The position numbers were made by a program, and so were the translations under genes. Positions 17,301 to 25,977 of a stretch of 64,000 bases of DNA are shown here, in pieces (the first letter of the stretch is position 1; each line of letters opens with the position of its first letter). The DNA is from Aquabacterium parvum (GTDB lineage: Bacteria; Pseudomonadota; Gammaproteobacteria; Burkholderiales; Burkholderiaceae_C): positions 1 through 64,000 of the forward strand of contig NZ_LFRI01000100.1 of assembly GCF_001447195.1 (NCBI RefSeq). The letters run 5' to 3'. The notes under the pieces were generated by a model. That model was not told the DNA's origin. It made no database searches and saw nothing but the letters and a program-made list of their open reading frames with translations.

Positions 17301-17515
17301 TGCCGGGGTGATAGGCCTGGTGGCTTGGGGCGATCCCTTGCAGCATCGGTGTGCGGTTGACCGAAATTCACCGTGCCCGACGCGCCACAATGCAGGGGTT
17401 TCTCGCAAACCCCCATCGCATCGTGCCGACCACCGCTTCACCATGCGCTAGTCTCCTTGTCCTGATCCCGGTGAGATCAGGCGTGGCAGTCGAGGCCCAG
17501 GAGTAAGCAGTAACC

Positions 17516-18868
17516 ATGGCATCACCGCCTTCCCCATCGGCCCCTGCGGCCTGGGTTCCTTATCAGCGTTTCAGTGACCTGCTGTTCGTTTCGGTGGCGG
17601 GGCACTTGGCCTTTGCCGTTTTTTTCGGGCTGTTCTGCGCTCAACCCTGGATCGGCCTGAGCCTGGGCCTGAGCAGCGCCATGGTGGGTGTGCTCTTCCC
17701 GCTGATGCGCTCCAGTGTGGCGGCCGCCAAGGTGCGCGTCATCGCTCATGCTGCGCTGTTTGCCAACATGCTGCTCGTCATGGTCAGCCTGATCTGGATG
17801 GGGCAAAAGCCCGAGGCCAGCGTGTGGTGGCTCGTCTGGTGGCCGATGTTCGTGGCCCACGTGCTGGGCTGGCGCGATGGCGTGGCCTGGGTGCCCGTGA
17901 CGCTGCTGGCTGCCGCTGGCATGTGGTGGCATGAACTGAATCCTGTTTTGCAGCCACACATGGACGCGCGCGAGTTGCCCATGCCGCTGCTGCAAATCGG
18001 CTTCCTGCTGATTGGCTGTGGCGTGGGCCTGGTGGTGCGCCGCGCCTACGAGGGTTACCAGCGCGACATCGGCCGCCAGCAGGCCACCATCCGCGCCCAG
18101 CAGATGGAGCTCACCGAGCACACCGCCCACCTTGAGGACATGCTCCAGGCCCTGCAGCAGGCCAACCTCGAGCGCACCCGCCTGTTCGCGCAACTCAGTC
18201 ACGAGGTCCGCACCCCGCTCAACGGCGTGCTGGGTTTTGCGCAACTGATGGGTCAGACCCCTTTGAGTGAAACGCAGTCGCGCCACCTCGCGCAGATCAA
18301 CCAGTGCGGCGCCACCTTGCTGCAGATGGTCAACGAGGTGCTTGATTTCTCGCGCATGGAAGAGCGCACCACCCGCGTCGAGCAGGTGCCATTCGACCTG
18401 CTGCGGGTCACCCAGGAGGCCATGGACATGGTCTTGCCCGTGGCCTTGGCCAAGGGCGTGACCCTGCACCTCGAGCGGGACCTGAACGAAGGCTTCTGCG
18501 GAGACATGGTGGGCGATCCTTTGCGGATCAAGCAGGTGATGCTCAACCTGCTGGCCAATGCCGTGAAGTTCACGCCCGCCGGCGAGGTCACGCTGCGCTG
18601 CCGCATGGAGGCCCCGAGCTGGTTGCACATCGAGGTGCAGGACTGTGGCATCGGTGTGCCATCCAGCGCCTTGCCACACCTTTTCGAGCCCTTTTGCGAG
18701 GCCAGCGACCGCACGATCGCGAGCCACGGTGGCTCTGGCCTGGGCCTGGCGATCTGCAAGCGCCTGGTCGACGCCATGGGCGGACGCATCGGCGCTTCCA
18801 GTCAGCCAGGTCTGGGCAGCCTGTTCTGGTTCGAGGTCCCTGTGGCGATGAGCGCGCCCGCGACCTGA
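17516..18868 (+). CDS. Membrane-bound sensor histidine kinase
   Basis: The product has 450 residues. Five to six membrane helices fill residues about 20-185 with little periplasmic loop (an integral membrane sensor), followed by a coiled coil (QQATIRAQQMELTEHTAHLE), HisKA with His in AQLSHEVRTPLNG, and HATPase_c (LLANAVKFTPAG; GSGLGLAICKRLVDAMGG). There is no receiver domain. It starts 215 bases after the LuxR-type regulator on the same strand; no other response regulator is adjacent, so it may feed the same regulator or act with an unlinked partner. Confidence 0.85.
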   Translation: MASPPSPSAPAAWVPYQRFSDLLFVSVAGHLAFAVFFGLFCAQPWIGLSLGLSSAMVGVLFPLMRSSVAAAKVRVIAHAALFANMLLVMVSLIWMGQKPEASVWWLVWWPMFVAHVLGWRDGVAWVPVTLLAAAGMWWHELNPVLQPHMDARELPMPLLQIGFLLIGCGVGLVVRRAYEGYQRDIGRQQATIRAQQMELTEHTAHLEDMLQALQQANLERTRLFAQLSHEVRTPLNGVLGFAQLMGQTPLSETQSRHLAQINQCGATLLQMVNEVLDFSRMEERTTRVEQVPFDLLRVTQEAMDMVLPVALAKGVTLHLERDLNEGFCGDMVGDPLRIKQVMLNLLANAVKFTPAGEVTLRCRMEAPSWLHIEVQDCGIGVPSSALPHLFEPFCEASDRTIASHGGSGLGLAICKRLVDAMGGRIGASSQPGLGSLFWFEVPVAMSAPAT

Positions 18869-18885
18869 GCGTCGGGCCCGAGGTC

Positions 18886-19533
18886 TCAGGCCTCGGGCGA
18901 GAGCTGCCCCAGCAACTGGGGCGCCTGCTGACGGTGCAGCACCCGCCCGTCGGGCGTGAGGTCGAGCGCGCCCTGAACAAACCAGCGCACCGCAGCCGGG
19001 TACATCCGGTGCTCCTGGGTCAGCACGCGCTGGGACAGTTGCTCGGCGGTGTCGCCCACCAGCACTGGCACCACCGCCTGGGCCACGATGGGGCCATGGT
19101 CGAGCTCGGGCGTGACGAAGTGCACCGTGGCCCCAGCCAGCTTGCAGCCGGCCTCGATGGCGCGCTGGTGCGTGTGCAGACCGGGGAAGGCCGGCAGCAG
19201 CGAGGGGTGGATGTTGAGCAACCGCCCCTCGAAGTGGCGCACGAAACCTTCGGTGAGGATGCGCATGAAGCCGGCCAGCACCACCAGGTCGGGTGTGAAA
19301 CCGTCGATCACCTTGGCCAGTTCGGCGTCGAAGGCCTCTCGCGATGCGAAAGCCTTGTGGTCGACCACCGCCGTCGCAATGCCGTGCGAGGCCGCGAACT
19401 GCAGCCCCGAGGCGTCGGCCTTGTTGCTGATGACGGCCGCGATGCGGGCAGGCCAGTTTTCTTGCTGGCAGGCGTGCACGATGGCTTCCATGTTGGAGCC
19501 GCGGCCGCTGATGAGGATGACGATGGATTTCAT
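18886..19533 (-). CDS. purN: Phosphoribosylglycinamide formyltransferase
   Basis: The product has 215 residues, the normal length for PurN. It transfers the formyl group from 10-formyl-THF to GAR, the third step of purine synthesis. Conserved sites are ISGRGSNMEAI (phosphate binding), NIHPSLLPAFPG (catalytic His and folate site) and ELDHGPIVAQ (catalytic Asp). It stands alone, converging on the kinase gene with only 17 bases between stops. Confidence 0.95.
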   Translation of the reverse strand: MKSIVILISGRGSNMEAIVHACQQENWPARIAAVISNKADASGLQFAASHGIATAVVDHKAFASREAFDAELAKVIDGFTPDLVVLAGFMRILTEGFVRHFEGRLLNIHPSLLPAFPGLHTHQRAIEAGCKLAGATVHFVTPELDHGPIVAQAVVPVLVGDTAEQLSQRVLTQEHRMYPAAVRWFVQGALDLTPDGRVLHRQQAPQLLGQLSPEA

Positions 19534-19608
19534 GGTGAGGCGCGCATTTTAGGTTCTCGGGTGATCGGGGTGTTTTGGAGGTTTGGTTTCGTGCTGCGGC
19601 TGGGGCGT

Positions 19609-20011
19609 GGCTCGCTGGGTGGGGAGCGTGTGATCCGGCCCTGCGCGGGGCATCACCGAGCTTGGCTCACGTCACCCCTTGAACACCAGCCAAGTGGTTG
19701 CCGAGCCATGACACCGCACATGTCGGGCCGGCTCACACGCTCCCCACCCAGCGAGCCCGAGCCACCGCGCACTGCGTGGGGTGCGGAACAAGGGCGACGC
19801 AAAGCGTCGCCCTTGTTCCTTCTCCGCCTGCCACGGTTTGTCGCGGGATGGGGGCGAGGGGGGTCTGCGCAGGGCCCATTCGCGGTGTCCTGACTCGGCA
19901 ACCACTTGGCTGGTGTTCAAGGGGTGACGAATGAAGTGCTCGGTGGTGCCCCGCGAGCGTGGTCCCGGAGCAGGCCCCCCTCGCCCCCATCCCGTTGCGC
20001 AAACCGTGGCA
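19609..20011. repeat. Nested palindromic repeat element before trpS
   Basis: The purN-trpS gap (about 525 bases) contains an ordered set of inverted repeats: A 19609-19640 with A' 19726-19757 (32 bp, one mismatch); t 19670-19705 with t' 19894-19929 (36 bp, perfect, extended by GACACCGC after a 4-base break); a perfect hairpin 19785-19819; and B' 19829-19868 with B 19970-20011 (long shared blocks, a few differences). Outer parts beside t and t' are also alike. The whole is a two-sided palindrome with no credible ORF, of the kind seen in non-autonomous mobile repeats (MITE/REP-like). No target duplication could be recognised. Confidence 0.8.
19785..19819. repeat. Perfect 16-bp hairpin at the centre of the repeat element
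   Basis: GGAACAAGGGCGACGC is followed by the triplet AAA and then its exact reverse complement. No T-run follows, so it is unlikely to be a simple terminator; it marks the axis of the larger element at 19609-20011. In RNA it would form a very stable stem. Confidence 0.85.
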
Positions 20012-20046
20012 AACCCATCCCCAACCCACCGCAACCCCACCACCCC

Positions 20047-20052
20047 TAAAAT
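20047..20052 (+). promoter_or_regulatory. -10-like box just upstream of trpS (possible leaderless transcript)
   Basis: TAAAAT ends six bases before the trpS ATG, which would place the transcript start at or next to the A of the start codon. No ribosome binding site is visible ahead of trpS. The -35 region (C-rich) does not match TTGACA, so the call rests on the -10 box and its position. Confidence 0.35.
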
Positions 20053-20058
20053 CACCGG

Positions 20059-21402
20059 ATGAACCAGCGCGTCCTCACCGGCATCACGACCACCGGCACC
20101 CCCCACCTCGGCAACTACGTCGGCGCCATCCGCCCGGCGATTGCAGCCAGCCGCGAGAGCGGTGTCGAGAGCTTCTTCTTCCTGGCCGACTACCACGCCC
20201 TCATCAAGTGCGATGACCCGGCGCGCATCGCCCGTTCGCGCCTGGAGATCGCCGCCACCTGGCTGGCCGCGGGTCTCGACACCCAGCGCGTGACCTTCTA
20301 CGCGCAAAGCGACATCCCCGAGATCACCGAGCTGAACTGGCTGCTGACCTGCGTGACGGCCAAAGGCCAGATGAACCGCGCCCACGCCTACAAGGCTTCG
20401 GTCGATGCCAACGAGGCCAAGGGCGCCGAGCCCGACGACGGCGTCACCATGGGCCTGTTCTGCTACCCCGTGCTGATGGCTGCCGACATCCTGATGTTCA
20501 ACGCCCACCGCGTGCCCGTGGGGCGCGATCAGGTGCAGCACATCGAGATGGCGCGCGACGTGGCCCAGCGCTTCAACCATCTCTATGGCGCAGGCAAAGA
20601 GCTGTTCGTGCTGCCCGAAGCCGAGATCGAAGAAAGCGTGGCCACCTTGCCCGGCCTGGACGGCCGCAAGATGAGCAAGAGCTACGACAACACCGTGCCC
20701 CTGTTCGAAGGCGGCGCCAAGGGCCTCAAAGACGCCATCGCCCGCGTGGTGACCGACTCGCGCCTGCCCGGCGAGCCCAAGGACCCGGAAACCTCGCACC
20801 TGGTCACCCTGCACGATGCCTTCGCCGACACAGCCACCCGCGAGGCCTTCCGCCGTGACCTGGTCGCCGGCCTGGGCTGGGGCGATGCCAAGCAGCGCGT
20901 GGTCGACCTGATCGAGGCCCACGTGGGCCCCATGCGAGCCCAGTACGCCGAGCTGGTGGCCCACCCCGAGCGCATCGAAGAGGTGCTGCAAGCCGGTGCC
21001 GACAAGGCCCGCCGCACCGCCACACCGTTCATCGCCGAGCTGCGCCAGGCCGTGGGCCTGCGCAAGATGGTGGCCGTGGCCCAGCCGGCCGCCAAGGCCG
21101 CTGTCGACAAGCAGGCGCTGCCGCAGATCAAGCAATACCGTGAGGCCGATGGCCTCTTCTATTTCAAGCTCACCACGCACCAGGGCTCGCTGCTGCTGCA
21201 GAGCTCAGGCCTGGCCGATGGCCGCGAGGCGGGCAACTGGGTCAAGCGCCTGAAGACCGAAGGCGAAGCGGCCCTGGCCGATGCGCCGGTGGCCCGCGCC
21301 GAGGGGGTGGACGCCAGCGTGGTGTCCGAAGCCCTGGCCACCCTGGTCGAGGCCACGCGACAGGCCGAGGCCGAGAAGGCTGCCAAGGCCGCACAGGCCT
21401 GA
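20059..21402 (+). CDS. trpS: Tryptophan--tRNA ligase
   Basis: The product has 447 residues, about 100 longer than E. coli TrpS. The class I motifs are PHLGNYVG (HIGH, near residue 15) and KMSKSYDN (near residue 210), with the tryptophan-site region GLFCYPVLMAADILMF between them. The C-terminal extension (about residue 340 on) includes a conserved-looking block LFYFKLTTHQGSLLLQS and an Ala/Glu-rich end; extensions of this sort are seen in beta-proteobacterial TrpS. It charges tRNA-Trp in the cytosol. Confidence 0.95.
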   Translation: MNQRVLTGITTTGTPHLGNYVGAIRPAIAASRESGVESFFFLADYHALIKCDDPARIARSRLEIAATWLAAGLDTQRVTFYAQSDIPEITELNWLLTCVTAKGQMNRAHAYKASVDANEAKGAEPDDGVTMGLFCYPVLMAADILMFNAHRVPVGRDQVQHIEMARDVAQRFNHLYGAGKELFVLPEAEIEESVATLPGLDGRKMSKSYDNTVPLFEGGAKGLKDAIARVVTDSRLPGEPKDPETSHLVTLHDAFADTATREAFRRDLVAGLGWGDAKQRVVDLIEAHVGPMRAQYAELVAHPERIEEVLQAGADKARRTATPFIAELRQAVGLRKMVAVAQPAAKAAVDKQALPQIKQYREADGLFYFKLTTHQGSLLLQSSGLADGREAGNWVKRLKTEGEAALADAPVARAEGVDASVVSEALATLVEATRQAEAEKAAKAAQA

Positions 21403-21451
21403 TCCCCTCGCACCAGGCACCTGCTCACACACCGCTCCCGCTCCAGCACCC

Positions 21452-21898
21452 ATGGCCGGCATCCACATCACCGACATCGAGTCCGCCATCAACTGGTGGC
21501 GCGAGCGCTCGCCATCGCCCGATGGCATCAGCCTGGCGCCCGAGGTGAAAAAGCTCGCCGAGGTCTACGCGCTCATGGTCTACCACCACGAGCCGCTTTG
21601 CGACGAAGACAGCATGCCCGCCACGGCCCACCAGGCCTGGTTGAAGTGGTACGAGACCACGCCCGACACGCCCTGCATCGCCATTTGCTCGACCAGCCAG
21701 GGCGATGACCTGTGCAAGGGCTGTGGGCGCACCTTCGACGAGGTGCAGCTGTGGCCCGAGATGAGCCCGGGCGAAAAGCGCGAGACCTGGCGGCGCATCA
21801 CCATCGAGTCCAGCGCCTGGCGCTTCAACCGCTATGCGGAGCGCGCTCGAGAGGCGCAGGGCGCCGTGGCGCCTCAGGCGGAGCGGCCCGGGACCTGA
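21452..21898 (+). CDS. DUF3717/DUF1289 domain protein
   Basis: The product has 148 residues. The N-terminal half (HITDIESAINWWRERSPSPD, then LAPEVKKLAEVYALMVYHH) matches DUF3717; the C-terminal half carries the DUF1289 cysteine pattern (DTPCIAICS...LCKGCGRTFDE, then W..MS..EKRETW), probably binding a metal. Start at 21452 is the first ATG before the conserved region, 50 bases after trpS, same strand. Function unknown; fusions of these two domains are typical of Burkholderiales. Confidence 0.8.
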   Translation: MAGIHITDIESAINWWRERSPSPDGISLAPEVKKLAEVYALMVYHHEPLCDEDSMPATAHQAWLKWYETTPDTPCIAICSTSQGDDLCKGCGRTFDEVQLWPEMSPGEKRETWRRITIESSAWRFNRYAERAREAQGAVAPQAERPGT

Positions 21899-22662
21899 GC
21901 CGGCACGCCACCGGCCGTTGCGGCCGAGGCAGCCCGCGTGCGCCCCCGGTCGCGCCAGACCTTCCTCAGGAACGGCACGATCGCTTCGCAGAACGCACTC
22001 AGGTCACAACGGGCGATGCATGGCAATTCGGTGCCCTGGGCCCAGGTCGGGTTGAGCTGCTCGAAGTGGCGGATGTCCGGGTCGGTGCGCATCTCGGCGG
22101 TGATGTCGGCCACATCCGGCTTGAGGCGGTTGGCGTCGTCCCCAAAGTTCAGCAGCATCGTGCCGTGGTCGAGCTTGCCGGGGAACATGGCGTCGCAGTA
22201 GCTGGCCACCATCTCCGACATGCCGGGGTTGGCCTGGCCGCGACGCGGGTGGAAGTCAGGGAAGTTGCGCGCCATCAGCAGGTAGGTTTTGTAGCCTTTG
22301 CTGATGAGCAGCCAGTACTGGGGCGTCAGAGGCGACTTGATGGCCTCGACAAACAGCTTCCAGGCAAAGGCCTGCTGCAGCGTGCGCGAGCCCCGATGGG
22401 CGCTTTCGATGATGGTGTCGCCGCTGAACAGGCCCTTGGCGGTGCGCCCGCCCAGCTTGAAGTGGTAGACACCCAGCGTCGAGAAACCGACGATTTCGGC
22501 GTCGCTGCGGCGGCGCACCACGAAGACCCCCTCCTTGCGAGACAGGTCGTCCAGGAAAGTGGCCAGCGGGCTGCTGGCGTAGTGAGCCTCGAACAGCGCG
22601 TGCATGCGCAGCACGTCGGTGACCGTGAGCGTCTGGACCTTCTGGTAGCGGGTGGTGAGCAT
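21874..22662 (-). CDS. Conserved hypothetical protein, possibly GNAT-fold
   Basis: The product has 262 residues. The pattern of strand-helix alternation (EGVFVVRRRSDAEIVGFSTL, then GDTIIESAHRGSRTLQQAF, then YWLLISKGYKTYLLMARNF) recalls a GNAT acyltransferase, but the classical acetyl-CoA loop is not clear. A frame open far upstream to 23853 is an artefact of the PPK2 region. The ATG at 22662 has no obvious ribosome binding site, so the start is uncertain. Its 3' end overlaps the converging DUF1289 gene by 25 bases. Confidence 0.6.
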   Translation of the reverse strand: MLTTRYQKVQTLTVTDVLRMHALFEAHYASSPLATFLDDLSRKEGVFVVRRRSDAEIVGFSTLGVYHFKLGGRTAKGLFSGDTIIESAHRGSRTLQQAFAWKLFVEAIKSPLTPQYWLLISKGYKTYLLMARNFPDFHPRRGQANPGMSEMVASYCDAMFPGKLDHGTMLLNFGDDANRLKPDVADITAEMRTDPDIRHFEQLNPTWAQGTELPCIARCDLSAFCEAIVPFLRKVWRDRGRTRAASAATAGGVPAQVPGRSA

Positions 22663-22802
22663 GGCGGCTGGCGGTTGGTGTGGCGTGGGACGGATCTTCC
22701 CGGGCCATGACCGCTCCACCGCACAGGGTTTACGCGCCGAGTGGACGCTGAACGCTTGAATGGGGGTGTTTGAAACGATGTGTTTTTCCCAGTGTGGACG
22801 AT

Positions 22803-23642
22803 TCAATCGTTTGTTTGAACGGGCAAGGCGAAAGGCGGCAGTGGCGTGTGCCCTGCCGGGTAGCTTTCCTTGCCCGGTCGGCCCTCGAGCGGCGGCATGT
22901 CGATATTCTGCTCGGGCACCTTCTGGTCGGGCAGGTGATCCAGCAGGTGGCGGATGAGGGTCAGGCGGCCCAGGCGCTGGTCGTTGAAGTCCACCAGCGT
23001 CCAGGGCGCATGCTCCGTGTGCGAGGCCTTGAGCATCGCGTTGCGCGCCTTGCCGTACTCGGCGTACTTGGTGCGCGCGACCACGTCCACGGGCGAGAGC
23101 TTCCAGCGCTTGAGCGGGTCGGCCAGCCGTTCGGCAAAACGCGCTTCCTGCTCGGCCTGGTTCACGCACAGCCAGTACTTGAAGACGAGGATGCCGTCGT
23201 CGGTCAGCATGCGCTCGAACAAAGGCACTTCGCGCAGGAAGCGGCGGTGCTCTTCGTCGGTGCAAAAGCCCATCACCTTCTCGACGCCGGCGCGGTTGTA
23301 CCAGCTGCGGTCGAACAGCACCACGTTGCCGGCTGAAGGCAGGTGGGGCACGTAGCGCTGGAAGTACCACTGGCTGCGCTCCTGCTCCGAAGGCTTGCCC
23401 AGCGCCACCACCTGGCAGCGACGCGGGTCGAGCACCTCGGAGATGGCGCGGATGACGCCGCTCTTGCCCGCCGTGTCTCGTCCCTCGAAGATCACCAGCA
23501 GGCGCTTGTGATGGTGCGCCAGCCAGCGCGACATCTGGGCCAGCTCCAGCTGCATGGGTTCCAGCGCGGCTTCGTAGTCCTTGCGACTGAGCTTGTTGCC
23601 GCCCGTTTTCTCGCCTTTTGCTCGGTCCGATTTGTTGCCCAT
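22803..23642 (-). CDS. ppk2: Polyphosphate kinase 2 family protein
   Basis: The product has 279 residues, one PPK2 domain. Walker A FEGRDTAGKSG, then the signature FDRSWYNRAGVE and FCTDEE (lid/Walker B region). PPK2 enzymes use polyphosphate to phosphorylate nucleoside di- or monophosphates. Start at 23642 has GGAGGG six bases upstream. It is divergent from glnS. A second, distinct PPK2 lies at 58298-59212; the nucleotide preference of either cannot be set from sequence by eye. Confidence 0.9.
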   Translation of the reverse strand: MGNKSDRAKGEKTGGNKLSRKDYEAALEPMQLELAQMSRWLAHHHKRLLVIFEGRDTAGKSGVIRAISEVLDPRRCQVVALGKPSEQERSQWYFQRYVPHLPSAGNVVLFDRSWYNRAGVEKVMGFCTDEEHRRFLREVPLFERMLTDDGILVFKYWLCVNQAEQEARFAERLADPLKRWKLSPVDVVARTKYAEYGKARNAMLKASHTEHAPWTLVDFNDQRLGRLTLIRHLLDHLPDQKVPEQNIDMPPLEGRPGKESYPAGHTPLPPFALPVQTND

Positions 23643-23755
23643 TTGAGCCCTCCGGTTCGGTGTCTGGATCAAACCATAACCGACGAAGCGCTTGCTCGGC
23701 CGTGCGGCGCCGTGTTCCTTGTGCCGCCTGTGGAGAGCACGGCGCCTTGCCTCGA

Positions 23756-23761
23756 TAGAAT
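23756..23761 (+). promoter_or_regulatory. -10-like box just upstream of glnS (possible leaderless transcript)
   Basis: TAGAAT ends six bases ahead of the glnS ATG, the same geometry as at trpS. The intervening GGGG is too close to the ATG to act as a normal ribosome binding site. No good -35 hexamer is present at 16-18 bases. Confidence 0.35.
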
Positions 23762-23767
23762 CGGGGC

Positions 23768-25570
23768 ATGACCGACGCCACCGATCCGAACGTTCCCCAC
23801 AAGCCCACCAACTTCCTGCGCGGCATCATCGACCGCGACCTGGAGCAGGGCACCTACGCCAGCCGCCGCTGGGCCGGCTCGCCCGGTGACGCCGCCCACC
23901 AGGATGCCGGCCAGAGCGACCCCGCCAAGGTCCGCCTGCGCTTCCCGCCCGAGCCGAACGGCTACCTGCACGTCGGCCACGCCAAGAGCATCTGCCTGAA
24001 CTTCGGTCTGGCGCGTGATTACGGTGGCGTCTGCCACATGCGCTTCGACGACACCAACCCCGAGAAGGAAGAGCAGGAGTACGTCGACGCCATCCTGGAC
24101 GCTGTCAAGTGGCTGGGCTTCGGCTGGGAGTCGAACTTCAACGGCCGGCCTGAGAGCCACCTCTACTACGCCAGCAACTACTTCGACTTCATGTACCGCG
24201 CGGCCGAGGCGCTGATCACCGCCGGCCTGGCCTATGTGGACGAGCAGACGCCGGACGAGATGCGCGCCAACCGCGGTGACTTCTCCACCCCCGGCAAGGA
24301 CAGCCCCTTCCGCAGCCGCACGCCGGACGAAAACCTCGCGCGTTTCCGTGAAATGCGCGACGGCAAGCACGCAGACGGCTCGATGGTGCTGCGCGCCAAG
24401 ATCGACATGGCCAGCCCCAACATCAACATGCGGGACCCGGCCATCTACCGCATCCGCCGTGCCACCCACCACAACACCGGCGACAAGTGGTGCATCTACC
24501 CGATGTACACCTTCGCCCACCCCATCGAAGACGCGCTCGAGCAGATCACCCACAGCATCTGCACGCTGGAGTTCGAAGACCAGCGCCCCTTCTACGACTG
24601 GCTGGTCGACAACCTGGCCAAGCTGGGCCTGCTCAAGCACCCCAACCCGAAGCAGTACGAATTCGCGCGCCTGAACCTGACCTACGTCATCACGTCCAAA
24701 CGCAAGTTGAAGCAATTGGTGGATGAAGGCGTGGTCACCGGCTGGGACGACCCGCGCATGCCCACCATCGCCGGCCTGCGCCGCCGGGGCTACACGCCCG
24801 AAGCCATCCAGCTGTTCTGCGAGCGCATCGGCGTGAGCAAGTCCGACAGCTGGATCGACTACAGCACGCTGGACATCGCCCTGCGCGACGACCTCGAAAA
24901 CAAGGCCCACCGCGGCATGGCGGTGCTTGACCCGGTCAAGCTGGTGCTCACCAACTGGGACGAGGTGATGGGTGCGGGCCACCAAGAGCCTTGCTCGCTG
25001 CCGGCCTTGCCTCACCCGCCTGAAGGCACCGAGTCGCCCGTGCGCCACTTCAAGCTGGGCCGCGAGGTCTGGATCGAGCGTGAAGACTTCGAAGAGGTGC
25101 CGCCCAAGGGCTACAAGCGCCTTTTCCCCGGCAACAAGGTTCGCCTCAAGGGCGGCTACGTCATCGAGTGCACCGGCTGCACCAAGGACGCCGATGGCAA
25201 GGTCACCGAGGTGTTGGCCACGGTGGTGCCCGACACCAAGAGCGGCACGCCGGGCGCCGACAGCGTCAAGGTCAAGGCCGCCATCACGTGGGTGGGCGTG
25301 GCCGATGGCGTGGCCGCCGAGGTGCGCATCTACGACCGCCTGTTCACCGACCCGCACCCCGATGCCGGTGGCAAGGACTTCAAGGCCAGCCTGAACCCCG
25401 ACAGCTTCAAGGTGCTCCAGGGCTACGTCGAGCCTTCGCTGGCTGCGGCGGCGGCGGATCAGAAGTTCCAGTTCGAGCGCTTTGGCTACTTCGTGGCCGA
25501 TCGCCACGACCACGCGCCGGGCAAGCCGGTGTTCAACAAGGTCACCGGGTTGAAGGACACCTGGAAGTGA
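23768..25570 (+). CDS. glnS: Glutamine--tRNA ligase
   Basis: The product has 600 residues. Class I motifs are PPEPNGYLHVGHAKSI (HIGH) and VITSKRKLKQL (KMSKS-equivalent), followed by the two beta-barrel anticodon-binding domains (VWIEREDFEEVPPKGYKRL in the first). A frequent beta-proteobacterial N-terminus (NFLRGIIDRDLEQGTY) confirms the start. It charges tRNA-Gln directly, so the organism need not rely on the GatCAB route for Gln. The stop overlaps the next ATG (TGATG). Confidence 0.96.
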   Translation: MTDATDPNVPHKPTNFLRGIIDRDLEQGTYASRRWAGSPGDAAHQDAGQSDPAKVRLRFPPEPNGYLHVGHAKSICLNFGLARDYGGVCHMRFDDTNPEKEEQEYVDAILDAVKWLGFGWESNFNGRPESHLYYASNYFDFMYRAAEALITAGLAYVDEQTPDEMRANRGDFSTPGKDSPFRSRTPDENLARFREMRDGKHADGSMVLRAKIDMASPNINMRDPAIYRIRRATHHNTGDKWCIYPMYTFAHPIEDALEQITHSICTLEFEDQRPFYDWLVDNLAKLGLLKHPNPKQYEFARLNLTYVITSKRKLKQLVDEGVVTGWDDPRMPTIAGLRRRGYTPEAIQLFCERIGVSKSDSWIDYSTLDIALRDDLENKAHRGMAVLDPVKLVLTNWDEVMGAGHQEPCSLPALPHPPEGTESPVRHFKLGREVWIEREDFEEVPPKGYKRLFPGNKVRLKGGYVIECTGCTKDADGKVTEVLATVVPDTKSGTPGADSVKVKAAITWVGVADGVAAEVRIYDRLFTDPHPDAGGKDFKASLNPDSFKVLQGYVEPSLAAAAADQKFQFERFGYFVADRHDHAPGKPVFNKVTGLKDTWK

Positions 25571-25950
25571 TGCAGGTGGCGGGACGCCTCCAACGCAGCC
25601 TGCTGGTTGTCGCGGGGGTGGTCTCGCTGGGGCTGGCCGTGGCCGGCGCCATCCTGCCTGGCTTGCCCACCACGCCGTTCGTGCTGCTGGCGGCCGGCTG
25701 CTTCGCGAAGTCTTCACCGCGCCTGCACGCCTGGCTGCTGGCCCACCGTTGGTTGGGGCCCATGGTGCGCGACTGGGAAGCCCACCACACGCTGCCCCTG
25801 AAGGTGAAGTGGCTGGCCACCACCATGATGTCGATCATGGTGAGCCTGTCGGCCTGGCACCTCTGGCCACGCCCCTGGTTGTCGGGCGTGGTCATCGCTG
25901 CGGGCCTGCTGGGGGCGTGGGTGGTCTGGCGCATCCCCACCCGCCGCTGA
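25570..25950 (+). CDS. YbaN/DUF454 family membrane protein
   Basis: The product has 126 residues. The N-terminus matches the DUF454 pattern: a membrane helix, GAILPGLPTTPFVLLAAGCF, KSSPRLHAWLLAHRWLGP and W......PLKVKWLA. Three to four membrane helices in total. The ATG shares its A with the glnS stop, so translation is coupled to glnS. Function of the family is unknown. Confidence 0.85.
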   Translation: MQVAGRLQRSLLVVAGVVSLGLAVAGAILPGLPTTPFVLLAAGCFAKSSPRLHAWLLAHRWLGPMVRDWEAHHTLPLKVKWLATTMMSIMVSLSAWHLWPRPWLSGVVIAAGLLGAWVVWRIPTRR

Positions 25951-25977
25951 GCGCAGCAAGCCCGAGCGGTCAGCGCT

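Noticed and set aside
18876..18898. 8-bp hairpin (GCCCGAGG / CCTCGGGC) at the kinase-purN junction
   Set aside because: Overlaps the end of purN coding sequence and has no T-run; could be chance.
19653..20029. Several 78-98 codon frames in the purN-trpS gap sharing RQPLGWCSRGD
   Set aside because: The shared peptide arises because the inverted repeats read the same on both strands; not genes.
22663..23853. Upstream continuation of the hypothetical gene at 21874 into the PPK2 region
   Set aside because: Sequence there is Arg/Ala/Pro-rich shadow of the ppk2 gene in another frame.
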